Positions 27,226-40,034 of a stretch of DNA of 64,000 bases are shown piece by piece. The notes under the pieces are model-generated. The model searched no databases and had not been told where the DNA came from. It saw only the letters and a program-made list of their open reading frames with translations. Both the position numbers and the translations under genes were made by a program. The DNA comes from Panorpa germanica. Taxonomy: Eukaryota > Arthropoda > Insecta > Mecoptera > Panorpidae. The stretch is taken from assembly GCA_963678705.1 (NCBI GenBank), contig OY783206.1, forward strand, positions 10,675,807-10,739,806, written 5' to 3'. The number at the start of each line of letters is the position of its first letter. Positions within the stretch are counted from its first letter, which is position 1.

Positions 27226-28434
27226 ACGTTCTTTGTGTTAAGTTTCAATTTCCAAGATCGACAGTCAGTAATTTAGCTGTTTCTGAGTCACCAACATCTG
27301 AGTAATTGAAGCAATATTAAGAAAGTATTAATGAGTTCAACTTGGGTATTAAAGTAGTGTTTTGTTTGTATATGTCGAGATCCTCGTTTCATTCAATAGA
27401 ACGTTCTGCGTATCATCAGCTGGCTGCGTATCATCAGTCTAACCTGATTAACCAAGAAATTGCTTGACCTCTCATTTTGCCTCATCTTTCCATGGTCCTT
27501 CTTGCCGAACTGAAGAATCTTCTCCAACACTTATATGAATAAAAAGTATAAAGAAAATTGTCAGGTTGCTAGTATATAGTTGGTGAGTGACTACTTTTCT
27601 TTACCACTGTATTAACTTCGTTTATTGAGTTTAATTTTTTAACTTTTAAACGCATTTTTCTACTTTAGTGATGATTTAGTCTGTACGATCATTTTATATA
27701 AAAAAGAGAATAATTGAACAGTTCTATAAAGTGCCATCAGCTACCATCATATGACAACTGGCAACTGTTGTCCAAAAACAATTTGCATTCCAAATATAAT
27801 ACGAACCTATAAAATACGAACCAATTTCCAACATGTTCATTTAAAAAAAAAAAAAAGTTTTCGACTTTTTATGTTGACATGCCTGGTGATATTTTTCTGA
27901 ATATTTTTTAAATCAACAGCTTATTTGAATATTATTTAGATATCTACCCTTAACGGACACCCTTCGTATCCATACCTATTGTAGGGCATCATCATCCAGT
28001 GTCATCATCTCTCCTCTCCAGTATCCTCCTCTCCTTTTACTCTAGTACTGTTCGCTTTATAAGCTGACTGTCACTCGTATTTGAAGTCAATAACATTCAC
28101 TACTCATATCAGCCTCCCTGTCAGGATCTTCTCACACCCCCACCCTGACATTCTATGAGAGGGTGATACGAACCATATTGACATGCAGATATACACTGCA
28201 AAAGGCACGTTATTGAATTCAAGATGAAGCTAAGAGAAAATCCATAAAGCGAGAGGAAAACGTTGATTCCACTTACTGGCTTCAATAAGAGCAGCCTTAA
28301 ATAAGTTTGTGAGGAAAAGTTCATGTTTTTTTAAAGAGAACGTTTGAACTAGAGATTAACAATTTTAATATAAAACTAAAGGCACGGCTATCTGTCTTTA
28401 TAACTATTTTAGAGTTATTTCAAATATTAAGGTA

Positions 28435-28891
28435 CAGTAATGCTTCGGGTTAAAAATGCTTCTAGTTACGAACAATTTGGATTACAAACACAATTTCCGA
28501 ATAAAATTTAATTCGAGTTGCGTACAATGCTTCGGGATACGAAATCACAACATAATTTTGACGTCTCCGCGATATTTCAGAATTGCTGAAACATGGCTGA
28601 TGCACTGATACGATATATATAGGTCTTACTATATAATTTTACTTATAATTTGTGTATTAAGTTAGCTCTCATTATGGCTCTCAACAAAATAGAAAGTGTT
28701 AATGACAGTGTTAATTACAGTAGAAACAATATCTAAGCATGACAGTAGTGTTCATCTTTCTGATCTTGCCAAACAGGACGAATTTAAGTGATCCTAGTGG
28801 AGTGAAGAAATGGATTATTTGAAATTACGAACGTTTCGAGTTGCGAAGGTAGTCAGTGAACAAATTAAGTTCGTAACTCGAGGTACCACTG
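28435..28891 (+). mobile_element. Tigger/pogo-type remnant
   Basis: The right end, read on the minus strand, is CAGTGGTACCTCGAGTTACG, the classic Tigger terminal repeat. The left end CAGTAATGCTTCGGGTTAAA is diverged. TA flanks both sides (28433-28434, 28892-28893). Inside, ISKHDSSVHLSDLAKQDEFK resembles the N-terminal helix-turn-helix of a Tigger transposase. At 457 bp it is deeply deleted. Confidence 0.75.
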
Positions 28892-29970
28892 TATTTAGAC
28901 TACAAATAACTTGATCATAACGCGAAATATAGATACCCTTATTGCATTTAAATTAATAAATTTAAAAACTATAAAATTACTCACCAATTAATCAGCCCCA
29001 TGGTAGTAGTTGATAGCATCTGTAATTCAAAATACATAAATAAGTACATATATTGTTTAACACAGATAGTAGCTAAGAGAGTAAAAGAGAGAATGCATTC
29101 GGAAATTGGGACAAGACGTGATAAGGGGGTAATCTAAAATTTAATCAATTCAACCACGTAAGATTCAAAGATTGATTAGATTTCATAATTCATACAGCGA
29201 AATGGAGGCACGTCTAAAGATATGTCAGGCTAGAGTAAAACTTGACGCTGCCTATTCAAATTATTATTCTAATTATGAACTTCAATAACTAATGAAATTA
29301 TGCTTATCTATTTCGTTTAATGTTTAGCATCGTTTTGTCGCTTCATTAACCAGTTTAATGTTTGGTACTTAACTTTTTTAATGACTCTATTACCATTTAT
29401 GCCTTACCAAGAGCTTTTGAAATTCAATTGTACCAGTCTAGTCCTTATGCATACGTCGTCCTGGTTGTCGTCGTCGTGGTCTTCAACCTTCCATCAATTA
29501 CCCCATGCGTTTGCTCTGCGAGCTGTTATTATTGAAGTAATTATGTCGGCCTCGTATAAGTATTAATTAACGATGAAAAGCAGTCAGCTTAAACTGTGTG
29601 TTGTCTCGTGTCTCAATGTGTTGTTGTTTCCATTATCTTTGGCATCCGGTATCCGTGCTTGAAGTGATTCAAGTGTTTAACGAACAACCAGAGAAAATAT
29701 TAATATCAAGTTGTAGATAATATAGAGATTATAGAAAGTTTGTTAGTAATAAAAGTTACAAAGTTATGATCAATACTATCAAACAAACAAGATATAGATT
29801 TTATATATGTATAAATACATGAGATTGAAAAATGAACATTCTAGTACGTGTTTAGCAACTGGTGACTATAACGTTCTCGTAAGAAGGTTTAAATACAATC
29901 AAGTTAAGATAAGAGTTTTAGAAATTAACAAATGACCTGTACACAATTTAGTGTTTAGCGTCTCAGAAAA

Positions 29971-30500
29971 GGCTACTGTCCACGAAAACTTCATTTATTG
30001 GATATGGCAAGTTGTATGCAAGCTGCAAATGAAGCCAGATGTATTCTGCATCTCAGTTCTGTCCACGTAACGTCATACAAGCTTTATACAAGCTTCAAAT
30101 AGGGCATTTCTCTGAAGTTTATCATTAAGAAAGCACGTTTTTTCATTGGGAAATGTCAAGTGATGAAGAAGATGTGATTATAGCATACGTTTTTATTAGA
30201 AGACGACGAATCAGACGAAGAATGTATTGACTTCATCCATACATTGAAAAGAACAAATTGAATAAGAGAGAATAGATTGTTTGTTGCTGCACAAGAGTTA
30301 TCAGAAGATGATTCAGTATTTGTAGCTAGAGCCATTATATATTGCATCACAGTCTGCATGACGCTTGGTACTAAGAAAATGCGACGTTGCAGCTCTGTAG
30401 ACAGAGCCTTTTATGTTTAAATGCTAGCTACAAGAAAGCGTGCGACAGCAGTAAATGACGAGACCATGCGTATGAATTGACGCTACGTGGACAGTAGGCC
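29971..30500 (+). mobile_element. PIF/Harbinger deletion derivative
   Basis: Ends GGCTACTGTCCACG and CGTGGACAGTAGGCC are inverted repeats. From 30153 the frame reads MSSDEEDVIIAYVFIRRRR, then LHPYIEKNKLNKRE and, after a stop and frame change, RLFVAAQELSEDDSVF. This is the N-terminus of a Harbinger nuclease, with the usual tryptophan before LHPY turned into TGA. The catalytic domain is absent. The longest nearby minus-strand frame is a shadow. Confidence 0.75.
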
Positions 30501-30754
30501 TACCACAGGACTTAAAGTGTGATTCAAATATACAAACCCTTGCTTAAGTTTAAAAATACATTAACTACTTATACAATATCTGATATAAGCTATATAAATA
30601 TTTATTACAGATACATTAAGACAATCGTAGTTAAGACTTTGGTAACAGTAGATTCTACTATTTAATACCCTAGTTAAATTATTATTTTATGTTTTCTAAT
30701 TAAATGAAGATACTTTAATATTTATTGTAAAAGTGTGCACTTTCGTTTAAAATG

Positions 30755-30756
<2 letters not shown>

Positions 30757-30824
<68 letters not shown>
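30757..30824. repeat. (AT)n microsatellite
   Basis: About 34 uninterrupted AT units. Confidence 0.98.
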
Positions 30825-30826
<2 letters not shown>

Positions 30827-31626
30827 TTGATAACCTTAATATAATATTCCTTTTATTTCCAAGCACTTCTTTCACCTTTTATATAGTTCGATGTAGAAAA
30901 TGAAATTGAAATGTAAAAGTCATTCTATTTTCATAGTATAGTATAGTATACCTTAGTAGACTATAGTAAAGTGAAGTACGTTTTTCTATGCGATGAGACT
31001 ATACGATATAGTGTGTTATCGTAACTTATTGCGAATTCGTATATTATACGTTTACCTTATTGAGTAACGGAAAGACTTTTTTGAATTTTAAATTTAGGAG
31101 TTTTGCAATTTGCGTGCCTGAATGCTATCTATATGGTTCTATATCTTATATTGAAGATATTACTTATACTGAGAGAATATATATGTATGTATGTGTGTGT
31201 GATAGGTATATAAGATGTGAAATATATATTGAACAATTTTATTCAACTAATATAAACTTACATGACTGATGCCATCTTGTTATATCATCACCATAAAAAC
31301 AATCGTTCACAAAGCATTGAATGCACATTCGATATGTAATACAGGTCTGGTCAAAGTGCGGTATCCGATAAGATCTCTTTCACTGAACCATTGTACCGGT
31401 AAAGTAACGTTATGATACACCTATTCAAACGTTTCTTTGAGAAACAGGAAATGTTTTTCTTTTATTGCAGAAATATTAAAATCTACATTGTTAACAGTAT
31501 CGTATTTACTTTTTATTTTGTATTATAAATATATCTGGTTCTACTTTTATACTTTATTTAATTATCTTTAATTACTGTTCCGTTATTTTTGTTATTAAAA
31601 ATGTGTTGTTTCGTTTAGTCTTAACC

Positions 31627-31810
31627 CAGCAAACATTTTGGAGTCACTTTGCCATCATATTGAAGATGCGTATGATTTTTTTGTCATGAAATAACGAAAC
31701 CATTCCACCTGTCGGAATACAAATGAAGATAAAGTTGATGCGAACTATAATTGAAATGAAATAGTGATAGAAACGTCACAAAACGGGACACTTCACACAA
31801 TTGTTTACTG
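31627..31810 (+). repeat. MITE family 3 copy, internally shortened
   Basis: CAGCAAACATTTTGGAGTCA to AATTGTTTACTG, with the CATTTACAGTT...CACAGTCG segment deleted relative to the other copies. Confidence 0.65.
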
Positions 31811-33603
31811 AGAAGATTCTCTTACGGTGGAGCAAACAATTTACAACCTTACATTTGTTCAGTAGAGTGTATTGGAGTTGTTTTGCATAAACACACGTTA
31901 TCATAATATGAAGTTTCTATATTAATGTTAATCAATATACGACTGTACAGAAGAAGTCTGTAATTCATACGTCTAAGATCTTATATTATTCATTCGTATC
32001 AAGATGAAAGAACCGTCTAAAGCTCTACACGCAATCGCATATTTCCCAACGCTCAGGGATAGCTGCAACTTCGTACATAACGAATGAGATCCTCTTTGCA
32101 ATTACGATTTCATGGACAGTATATTATTGAGAGAAGGATATGATATATGTAGATTTAAGACTTGCACTTCTATTACCTTCGAAGAATGCTGTATTGATAA
32201 ACATAAGAGTAGAAGCTTCATGAATGATAAAATGCGAAACAAGTAGAACACACTCTACTGAAGAAGTCGACATCGCAAGTAGTCTGTTCCAGTGTGAGAA
32301 CAGCCTTATTGTGTTCTGCTGAATTGTAACTTACGTATAATTTATTTACAACTATGCAAATTCCTGCCTACTTCAAGTGGAGTATTTTTTATAACAAAAA
32401 ACTGTGTCCTACATTGTTAGATATGCCCCCATATTAGAAAACCTTGACTTGTGCTGTTGGAAGAAAAGAAAACATACCGTAGATATGTTCTACATGTATT
32501 TGTTGCTATTTTTTATTTAACATATATGTTTCTATCAACACAAATAAAAAAATGTTATCAAAACATAAAACTATGATTACAGCTTCTCGAATATCTAAAT
32601 TTATATTTGACTTTCTCTGCATAAATGCTTCTAAAGGAAGCAAAAATATATATATTTTAGCGTGTTTTTTTATTTTACGTTTTATAAAAAGAAAACAAAT
32701 ATTCTATTGGAAAACATATTTTACATATATTTTACTTTGTGTTCGTTTTATTTTAAAAAATAGAAATATTCTTTCGTTTGTAGTTTTTATATTTCAACCT
32801 CATGATGGAACATGACAGTAAAAAACGTCTTCTAACGGGTTTATGCGCTGCCAAATCCTTTTGTGGTGCAATTAATAATCTTTGAAAAATAGGATGATAT
32901 TTTTTATGGACTTTTGTTTGAATGGAAAATATAAATCATCATAAAATTTTAAAGTCAATTTTATGAAATGATAATAATAAATATTTTCAATAAAATAAAA
33001 TAAATAAATATTGGATATATTATATAATTAAATAATATTGATTTGCTTTCGCTATCAATATTATTAATGGCACCTGAACAGAAAGATGAAAGCATTAACG
33101 AGACTCTGAATAGCACACATAAATATATCGTCAAGGGACAACGAAGACCCATTAGCCACACTTGTAATAAAGAATTAACAATTGAACACCTACTACTACA
33201 ATAAAATGAATTTCACCATATTAGACGATAACATTACTGACAATGACATTATTATTAACAAACTATTACAATTTTTACGAAACACAAAATTAATAAATAA
33301 AATATATAGCATAAATTATCTTTGCAATTAAAATATATAAAAAAAAATAGCACATGAAGCTGAGGTTTTTAAAAAAAAAAAGTTTAAAAAAATGTTGCTC
33401 CCTTTTTGTAATTTGTTTCTGAACTTTCAGTATAGTGCATTTATTTTTGTGTCCTAATTTAAATTAATGTACATGATTAAAGCAATACTTCTTAATAGTA
33501 ATCGTCAAAAGGGATCTCCGTACCTATAATCTCGTCTTGTCACACATTGTTGCCACCCCTGTTGTAAAGCCACATATTTAAAAAATATATATTTTTGTAG
33601 TCT

Positions 33604-33671
33604 TTTTTTTTTTTTAATAATAATTCACGGGCTTCCTGGGACCACGGTCTTTTTTTTGCACTTCTTAATTC
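33604..33671 (-). mobile_element. 68-bp retroelement tail insertion with 13-bp TSD, family D
   Basis: Perfect 13-bp duplications ATTTTTGTAGTCT at 33591-33603 and 33672-33684 bound 68 bp. On the minus strand this reads GACCGTGGTCCCAGGAAGCC, then CGTGAATTATTATT and poly(A). It is thus only the last few dozen bases of a retroelement, yet a genuine insertion. Confidence 0.8.
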
Positions 33672-36628
33672 ATTTTTGTAGTCTTATTTTGTTCTTTTGG
33701 TCAGGTTTTTTTTTATGGAAGCCGAATTTGATACCACTCCCACCTGACACACTTTGTGGACCCCTTTACATGTGTCGTAATTAATGGTTGGCCCTTAAGT
33801 GCATCAACTAGATTAGTAAATAGTAGTTATATATCTAAGAAACTTATGGTGTTGTAGGAATCCATGTAAGCTACACCACTGCCTAATATTTATATATTAC
33901 TATAAATTTTTACCATTTCTCTGTGATAATATACCTCTATAATTATTACATTACGAATTATAATTTTATTAGTTTTTCCTGTAAATTTGGGAGACATTCC
34001 ATCTTAACGGCGAGGCATATAAATGTCACATTATCTCTCCCTGTGTTACTTTATTAGTACAGTTAATAGCCCGTGATTATGCAAATTTTTGTTTTACTTA
34101 CATAAATATATATGAGATTGAATTTTTAATGTATTTCTTTGTCAAGCAAACTTACGACAAAAAAGAGAACCAACAGAAGAGAGGCAACGATAATTAGCTA
34201 ATCTAGTCGCCAAACATTTATACTAATTAAGTTGTCAAAATTTTAGTACCAACACAAAAAACATTAAAACCGTTATACTGTTTTACTTATTATTAACAAA
34301 AATGTGTATTTTAATATATTTTAAATTGTGATGACATTCAAATTAAACAGGATATAAAAGGCAGCCGCGGCGGTGTACCGTCGAAACAGTAGCGCTACCG
34401 TAGCGGCGACCGTTTGCTTTATTAAAAATAATACAGTCCTTAAAACAACAATTAACCCCCCTCACACCCGTATCACCCGCAACCCCCGCAATGTGTAATA
34501 TGCTTTTTTATGTCTGGGATATTTTAAAAGAGAACGGTTGGCGAACATTTACTCCAAGCAGATGCTATAACGAAAACAAAAGTAAATTAAAATATTACTT
34601 AAAATTAAAAAAAAAACCAACAAAACAAAATGAAGGTTTGTTGTTGATGGTGATGCTGATGATTTGTTGAATGTTTTCTTCATTTATCAAAAATTCTACA
34701 ATGGAATATTAGGCTACTTAGGCGTCTACGCTTTTTAATAACGTTACATTATCTAAACTAAACCAAAGAGAATATTATATTACAAATAATACTCATATTC
34801 ATAAAGAAAAATTAGAGAAGTAAAAAAAATATTTTAACTTGTCTTAATTGAACTTTTCAACTTTTTTAATAGCTGATAATGTTAGCTTAGCTTATATGTT
34901 AATTAGCTCATAATGTTAGCTGCTGACATAACCTCGTAGACAATCTTAGAAAAGCATGATATTTGTTACTACTACTAATATCTGCACCGACGGTGGTTCC
35001 AGACAGTCTCACCACTTACTTATTGAGGCTTTATGATAAGTATAACGCAAATTATAAATATTTCACTTGCCCCAACCACTGAGTATAGGCATAACGCTTC
35101 AGCGCCATATTAGTCTATTTGTTTTTCATCGTTCTCGTTTGGCATTGGAGTGTGAAATTCAATATCAATTAATAAGCCTCTATAGAGATTGATGTTTGAT
35201 AAGCTTCACATATTTATGAATTTTATATGTGGGTACGTCTTTCATTGCACGTCTGCATCCTCCTTTAAATATTCAATACTTAAGAGTTTATAAATTTACT
35301 TTAATATTTGTTCATTTAGGGGATAAAAACGTTGGGTGGGAGAAGGAGAAAAGGAGAGGGAGAGATGGGTGTTATACGGTGTAGATTGCGGATGTGTAAA
35401 AATATAATTTAACATTTTTTCATTCTTTCGCACAGACAAAATTTATAGGGTTTGCTCATTATTTTCTTTCGGAATTATCAAGACAAACTTTTTCTTGGAG
35501 ATCTTCTCCTACCCTAATATACACTTTTATATATACATACATACATATTTTTCCTTTAAATAAAGAATAAGAATACCGACCCATACTGTTTTAATGAGGG
35601 TTCCTCCTTGGCCCGGTATTAAAAACCAGCGAACGAATTAAAGGCAGCATGATTTAGGAAGATTCAATGGAGTATTATTAAAAATATTCCCTGCGAAGAT
35701 TTTAATGAAATTTTATCAAAGTATCCATAAATTGTATATATTAGAGCAGTAATTTTAAAATTTATGATTTTATAAAGTGTAGATAATTACCTTTGCGTCA
35801 CAGTTTTTTTTTCTTTTTTTGTGAAAAAAAATATTCAAATATTAATTTTATGTAGATAATTGAAAAAGACGTAGCGACAGAACAAATTACAAAATTCATA
35901 TTCGATTATTCTATAATTGGATTTCGTTTTCATAAATTGCAGCTACTAATTGAAATGTTACCTGGAGCAGGAAATGTTGGATGTTGGGTGGGCGCCCTCG
36001 GACTTTGTTTAATACCGAACCTGATAAATGAACGCCTGGATTTATGGAAGCGCAGGGTCGGTGCTTCTTAAACAAAATAAACTTATGCACTTTTCAATTG
36101 TGTTAACATTTCTTATTGAACTTATGATTTGATGATATAAAAATTCTTGTTAAAATATTACTGCTTAATTTTATGTTTTACATTAATTTTATTGCATAGT
36201 TTTATTTTTAATTTTGAATGAACTTTAGTACGAATGCGTCGTGCGTTAATTAAATTATTTTAATTGAAATAATTATTAATATTTAGTATAAATTATTACA
36301 CCTAATATAATCAACAAAGTCGCTAAGACCTTTTATGTTCACATCAGACTACTGTATTTTTGGCTTCTATCAACAAACCAAAGCTAAAATTTTTAAGTTT
36401 GTTTCTTATCAAAATTGTTTTGATTATATGCTCTTACAATTATACGATTTATAAGGTAGGTATGCAGCTAACATATATGAACCCGCGATTCCATACAAAC
36501 TGCCAACATAATAGGAGGTCAGCACTCAGTATCGGAAATATGCTGACATTAAGTTTATTAAATTGTATATATATTTATTTATATATTCTTACATGAAATG
36601 TTTTAACGAGGGGACCAATATTGATAAG

Positions 36629-37193
36629 AGACGACACAGTAGGCGAGAGCATTGATGCTTGACTCTGACTACTATGTCCCCGGGGTCGATCCCCGGGCCA
36701 GATATTATCTGGGTTTGGTTATAATTAGATTTAATTGGTTATGTGTGAGCATAATAATGAATATGAAAAAGAAAACTTGATCACAAAAAGGAAAATTCGA
36801 TAAAGAAAATAGACAGAGGAATAAAAATGAGAAAAATAAGAAAAAACAGATTTATAAGAAGAAATATATTATAGTTGAAAGAATAGAAGTTGTGCACTGG
36901 GAGGACTTCATTAGCAGTATACCATTGGCAGACATATGGAAAAGAGATACACAGTAATGAAGAAAAGTGGTAATAGAAGAAAGAATCAGGGCAGGCAATG
37001 CAATGAGTGACGTCATAGTGGAGGCGATGTATTAGATGGAAAAGGAAGTTATCAGAGAAACAACGGACGGAAAATAATTTAAAATAGAATAGTGAAATGA
37101 AATAGATTATGTCTTATAAAATGTTGATTGGTTTAAGTGGTAATATCTGTCAATAGTTGATGCACTAAAAATAAATATTAAAAAAAAGAAAAC
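36629..37193 (+). mobile_element. Complete SINE-like retroelement with perfect TSDs
   Basis: The element is bounded by identical 10-bp duplications TATTGATAAG at 36619-36628 and 37194-37203. Its head has a pol III-like layout: a weak A-box candidate (TAGGCGAGAGC) and a good B-box candidate (GGGTCGATCCCC) about 40 bp later. The middle is A-rich and not recognised. The 3' end, TAGTTGATGCACTAAAAATA followed by AATATTAAAAAAAAG, matches the tail of LINE family A in this window. It is 565 bp long with no coding capacity seen. Reading it as a SINE moved by LINE family A is inference. Confidence 0.75.
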
Positions 37194-37388
37194 TATTGAT
37201 AAGGGAATAGTGTGCCAGTAGGGAATGTAAAATTTATAACTTGTTTTACCTGAAGAAGACCTCGTCTGGGGGATCAAAAGCTACTAGTAACTTTTTATAA
37301 TAAAGTTAAGTTTTCTATGATAAAAGGGTTGTTTTATTGGAGATATATATACCTAGTAATTGGATGACGATTCTAAATCCTTACCTAG

Positions 37389-37391
<3 letters not shown>

Positions 37392-37455
<64 letters not shown>
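37392..37455. repeat. (AT)n microsatellite
   Basis: About 32 uninterrupted AT units, 190 bp after the SINE. Confidence 0.98.
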
Positions 37456-37461
<6 letters not shown>

Positions 37462-38256
37462 CATGGGTGATTAACTTTCATTACTTTAAATATCCGATAC
37501 CCCATTTATTCTTCCATACGCACGCCCATGGCTGCATTCTCTATTGTTTCACTCACATTACAAATGCCATCATATTAAATAAACCTAAACAATAACACTA
37601 CATAATTTAAAATATATTTTTATAGTACTGATTATAATCAGTAATTAATTAAATGTGACAGTCAGTGAGGGTTGTATCCATTTTTAAAAAAATACAACAG
37701 TTGACAATTTAGCACACAGTCGTATGAACTAACAACCAACAACCAACAACTAGCAACCGCAACCACAGATCCACCCTAGTGACGTCTGCATTTGTTTTAA
37801 ATTAGTCAGACGCTTTCATTAGTGCAATTAACACCAGCGCCATTGCAGAGTGCATTATACAAGTACCATTCGAAACAACTGGATTAATTATTTATGGATA
37901 AAATGAAAGCTTTCTGTTGTTAGAAAATGGATTAGTTTGTCAATATAATCAGTTTATTTTAATGCATTTTATATTATATAAAAAGCTGGTCATACATTAT
38001 TTAGTTTATTAATTAACGGGGTAATATGATATTAATTTTTATTTATGACCTCATAACAATAATTAATTCAGTATTAAAATATCCACCAGAAACTGGATTC
38101 GACCACAGATCTTTTGTCATTTCTTATTGATGTTATTATCTTAGCATTCGTGACTCTATTCATTGTTACATCCACAGTATAACTTCTTACAATATTTGTA
38201 ATATAGAAGAATTGTGTATATATCTAATTTTATTAGATATATATTTGTTGAAGTAG

Positions 38257-39093
38257 TATAGTTCTAATTACGAGAGTTCGACGGTGACTCGTGGAAACCA
38301 GTTGTACCGTATAAATTTGCTATCCTATGAAAAGGCACTATGTCCCTTTTTTTTAAGGAACGAATAATAACATGCAGAAGGCACAAGTGTAGAAGAAGAG
38401 CTAAAGAGAAGAGACAGGCAGATACAACAACTGGAAATAAAGGAAAAAATTGAGAAAAGCAATTACAACAAAAGATATAAAAGAATTTGAGAGAGAGATA
38501 ACACAATACTTAAGAGAAAAAGACACAAAAACATGAGAAGGATTACCAGATTTAGATTGGGAAACGAGGAGAAAGGAAACAGATACTGGGCAAATAGCGA
38601 GGAAAATATGTGCAGGGTGTGGGGAACGGAGATAGAAACATTGGAGCACATTAAGTTTTCATGTGGAAAAAGGTAATAAGCGAAATAATATTGGGCAGTT
38701 ATTAAAGGGAGGCAGTAAATGGAAGATGGATGGCGGAGATAGAGAACAGGAACGAGGAAAGAGAAGGAATGGCAGAGTAGAAACAGGAGGGAGAGTAGCA
38801 GAAGGAGCGGAGCAATAGCAGTAGCAGTTTTATATTTATTTTTATAAGGATAATTTTATATTTTTTTTTTCGTTTGGAAGGAGTGAGAATGTTTAGATTT
38901 AATAAGGATCAAAATTGAATTAAGCACGACATGTAAATAAATCAGTTAAGGCACAAGAATGTAATGCCAAATGGCAAAAACATTAAAAATAAAATAATAG
39001 TAATAATATGCAAAATCGTATCGTAGATTTATACAGCTCTTATAACCATTTTCAAGCACGAGTTGTTGTCGAATTCTAGTAAATTGAACTATA
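38257..39093. mobile_element. MITE family 1, split by a LINE
   Basis: Left arm TATAGTTCTAATTACGAGAG (from 38257) and right arm CTAGTAAATTGAACTATA (to 39093) are the inverted ends of the family defined at 39829. The two arms share subterminal ATAAATTT/ATCTACGAT-like text. Without the LINE (38377-39000 plus one duplication copy) the MITE would be about 200 bp, the same as the intact copy. Confidence 0.7.
38377..39000 (+). mobile_element. 5'-truncated LINE, family C, inserted into a MITE
   Basis: Flanking 12-bp repeats TAATAACATGCA (38365-38376) and TAATAATATGCA (39001-39012) differ at one base and mark the target-site duplication. Translation of the plus strand gives RRITRFRLGNEEKGNRYW and ENMCRVWGTEIETLEHIKF, the zinc-type C-terminus of a non-LTR reverse transcriptase that resembles copies I associate with Hymenoptera. 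The tail ends in AACATTAAAAATAAAATAAT. The element interrupts the MITE at 38257-39093, so it is younger than that MITE. Confidence 0.8.
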
Positions 39094-39828
39094 TTTATTA
39101 TTTCTTAGGGAAAAAAACCCTGACCCAAGCGTAAAAAGGTGTTGAACTATATGACTCTGACTTCCTCTGCCACTTGACACTGATAACTTCTGTGGGTTTC
39201 TATTCTAGATTTTAAACACTTGTCTTCTCAATAATTCAGATAGAAAATTGGCTTGCCGTGCACTTTTACACATGCTTACATGACATAAGCTAGTTCCAAG
39301 GTTCACTGCTTGGATGCAAATTAAATACATACAATCTAATCTGTGTGTAACTTCCAAAGGCAGGTGATTTTATATTTACATAAATTAACGAAACAAAACC
39401 AATATAGTACGAAACTAAAAGACATACATAATACATTAGCCCATAGTTTCGGTTGTACAAATGCAACTAGGTACAATGGAAGTATGCATCGTATGCGCGT
39501 ACGAACGTGCAGCTTCATACAAAATAAATAACTCGTTTTTCACAAATTAGCGGAAACATTTGGAATGAAATTGAGTTAATTATCAGCAGGAAGAACACAA
39601 CAGCGTTTGCAGTTGTCATAGGGGCTGGATTTTGAATAGTGGATGCGGGGATTTGTTGACACACTGGATTCTATGGGTTTTACCAACAGTAACTAACATT
39701 GACCAGTGGTTCTTAAGCGGTGTTTATTAAAGCACTAGCTTTCCGTGAAGTTATAAAAGTTTGCTTTTGATATAGATGTTACGAGTCTTATTTAAACATA
39801 AATTTTGTAATAAATGCATAAATCTTAG

Positions 39829-40034
39829 TATAGTTCAATTTACGAGAGTACGGCGGCGACTCATGTCATGAGTGATTGTAATGGCTGAATAAATTTACGA
39901 TGAAATGATGATTCGTTTCTATACACATTATAAAGAAATGAAAGACAGTATTTTTTCATTTTATCGCAGACGTATACGGCACAACTTTTTCTTAAGCATG
40001 AGTCAGCGCCGAACTCTCGTAATTTGAACTATAT
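39829..40034. mobile_element. MITE family 1, intact copy
   Basis: About 37-bp inverted ends: TATAGTTCAATTTACGAGAG on the left and CTCTCGTAATTTGAACTATA on the right, with GACTCATG/CATGAGTC continuing inward; only about three mismatches. It is 206 bp long with no coding text. TA-rich ends suggest Tc1/mariner-type mobilisation, which is inference. Confidence 0.8.

Noticed and set aside
31859-32262. Inverted TTCAGTAGAGTGT / ACACTCTACTGAA pair as a MITE
   Set aside because: Arms are only 13 bp and 380 bp apart, with no target duplication or second copy recognised.
36660-36700. tRNA gene
   Set aside because: Only A-box and B-box like motifs are present; no cloverleaf or acceptor stem can be formed, and the sequence is the head of a retroelement with target duplications.
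38264-38651. Minus-strand Ser/Leu/Phe-rich frames
   Set aside because: They are antisense shadows of the LINE reverse-transcriptase fragment on the plus strand.
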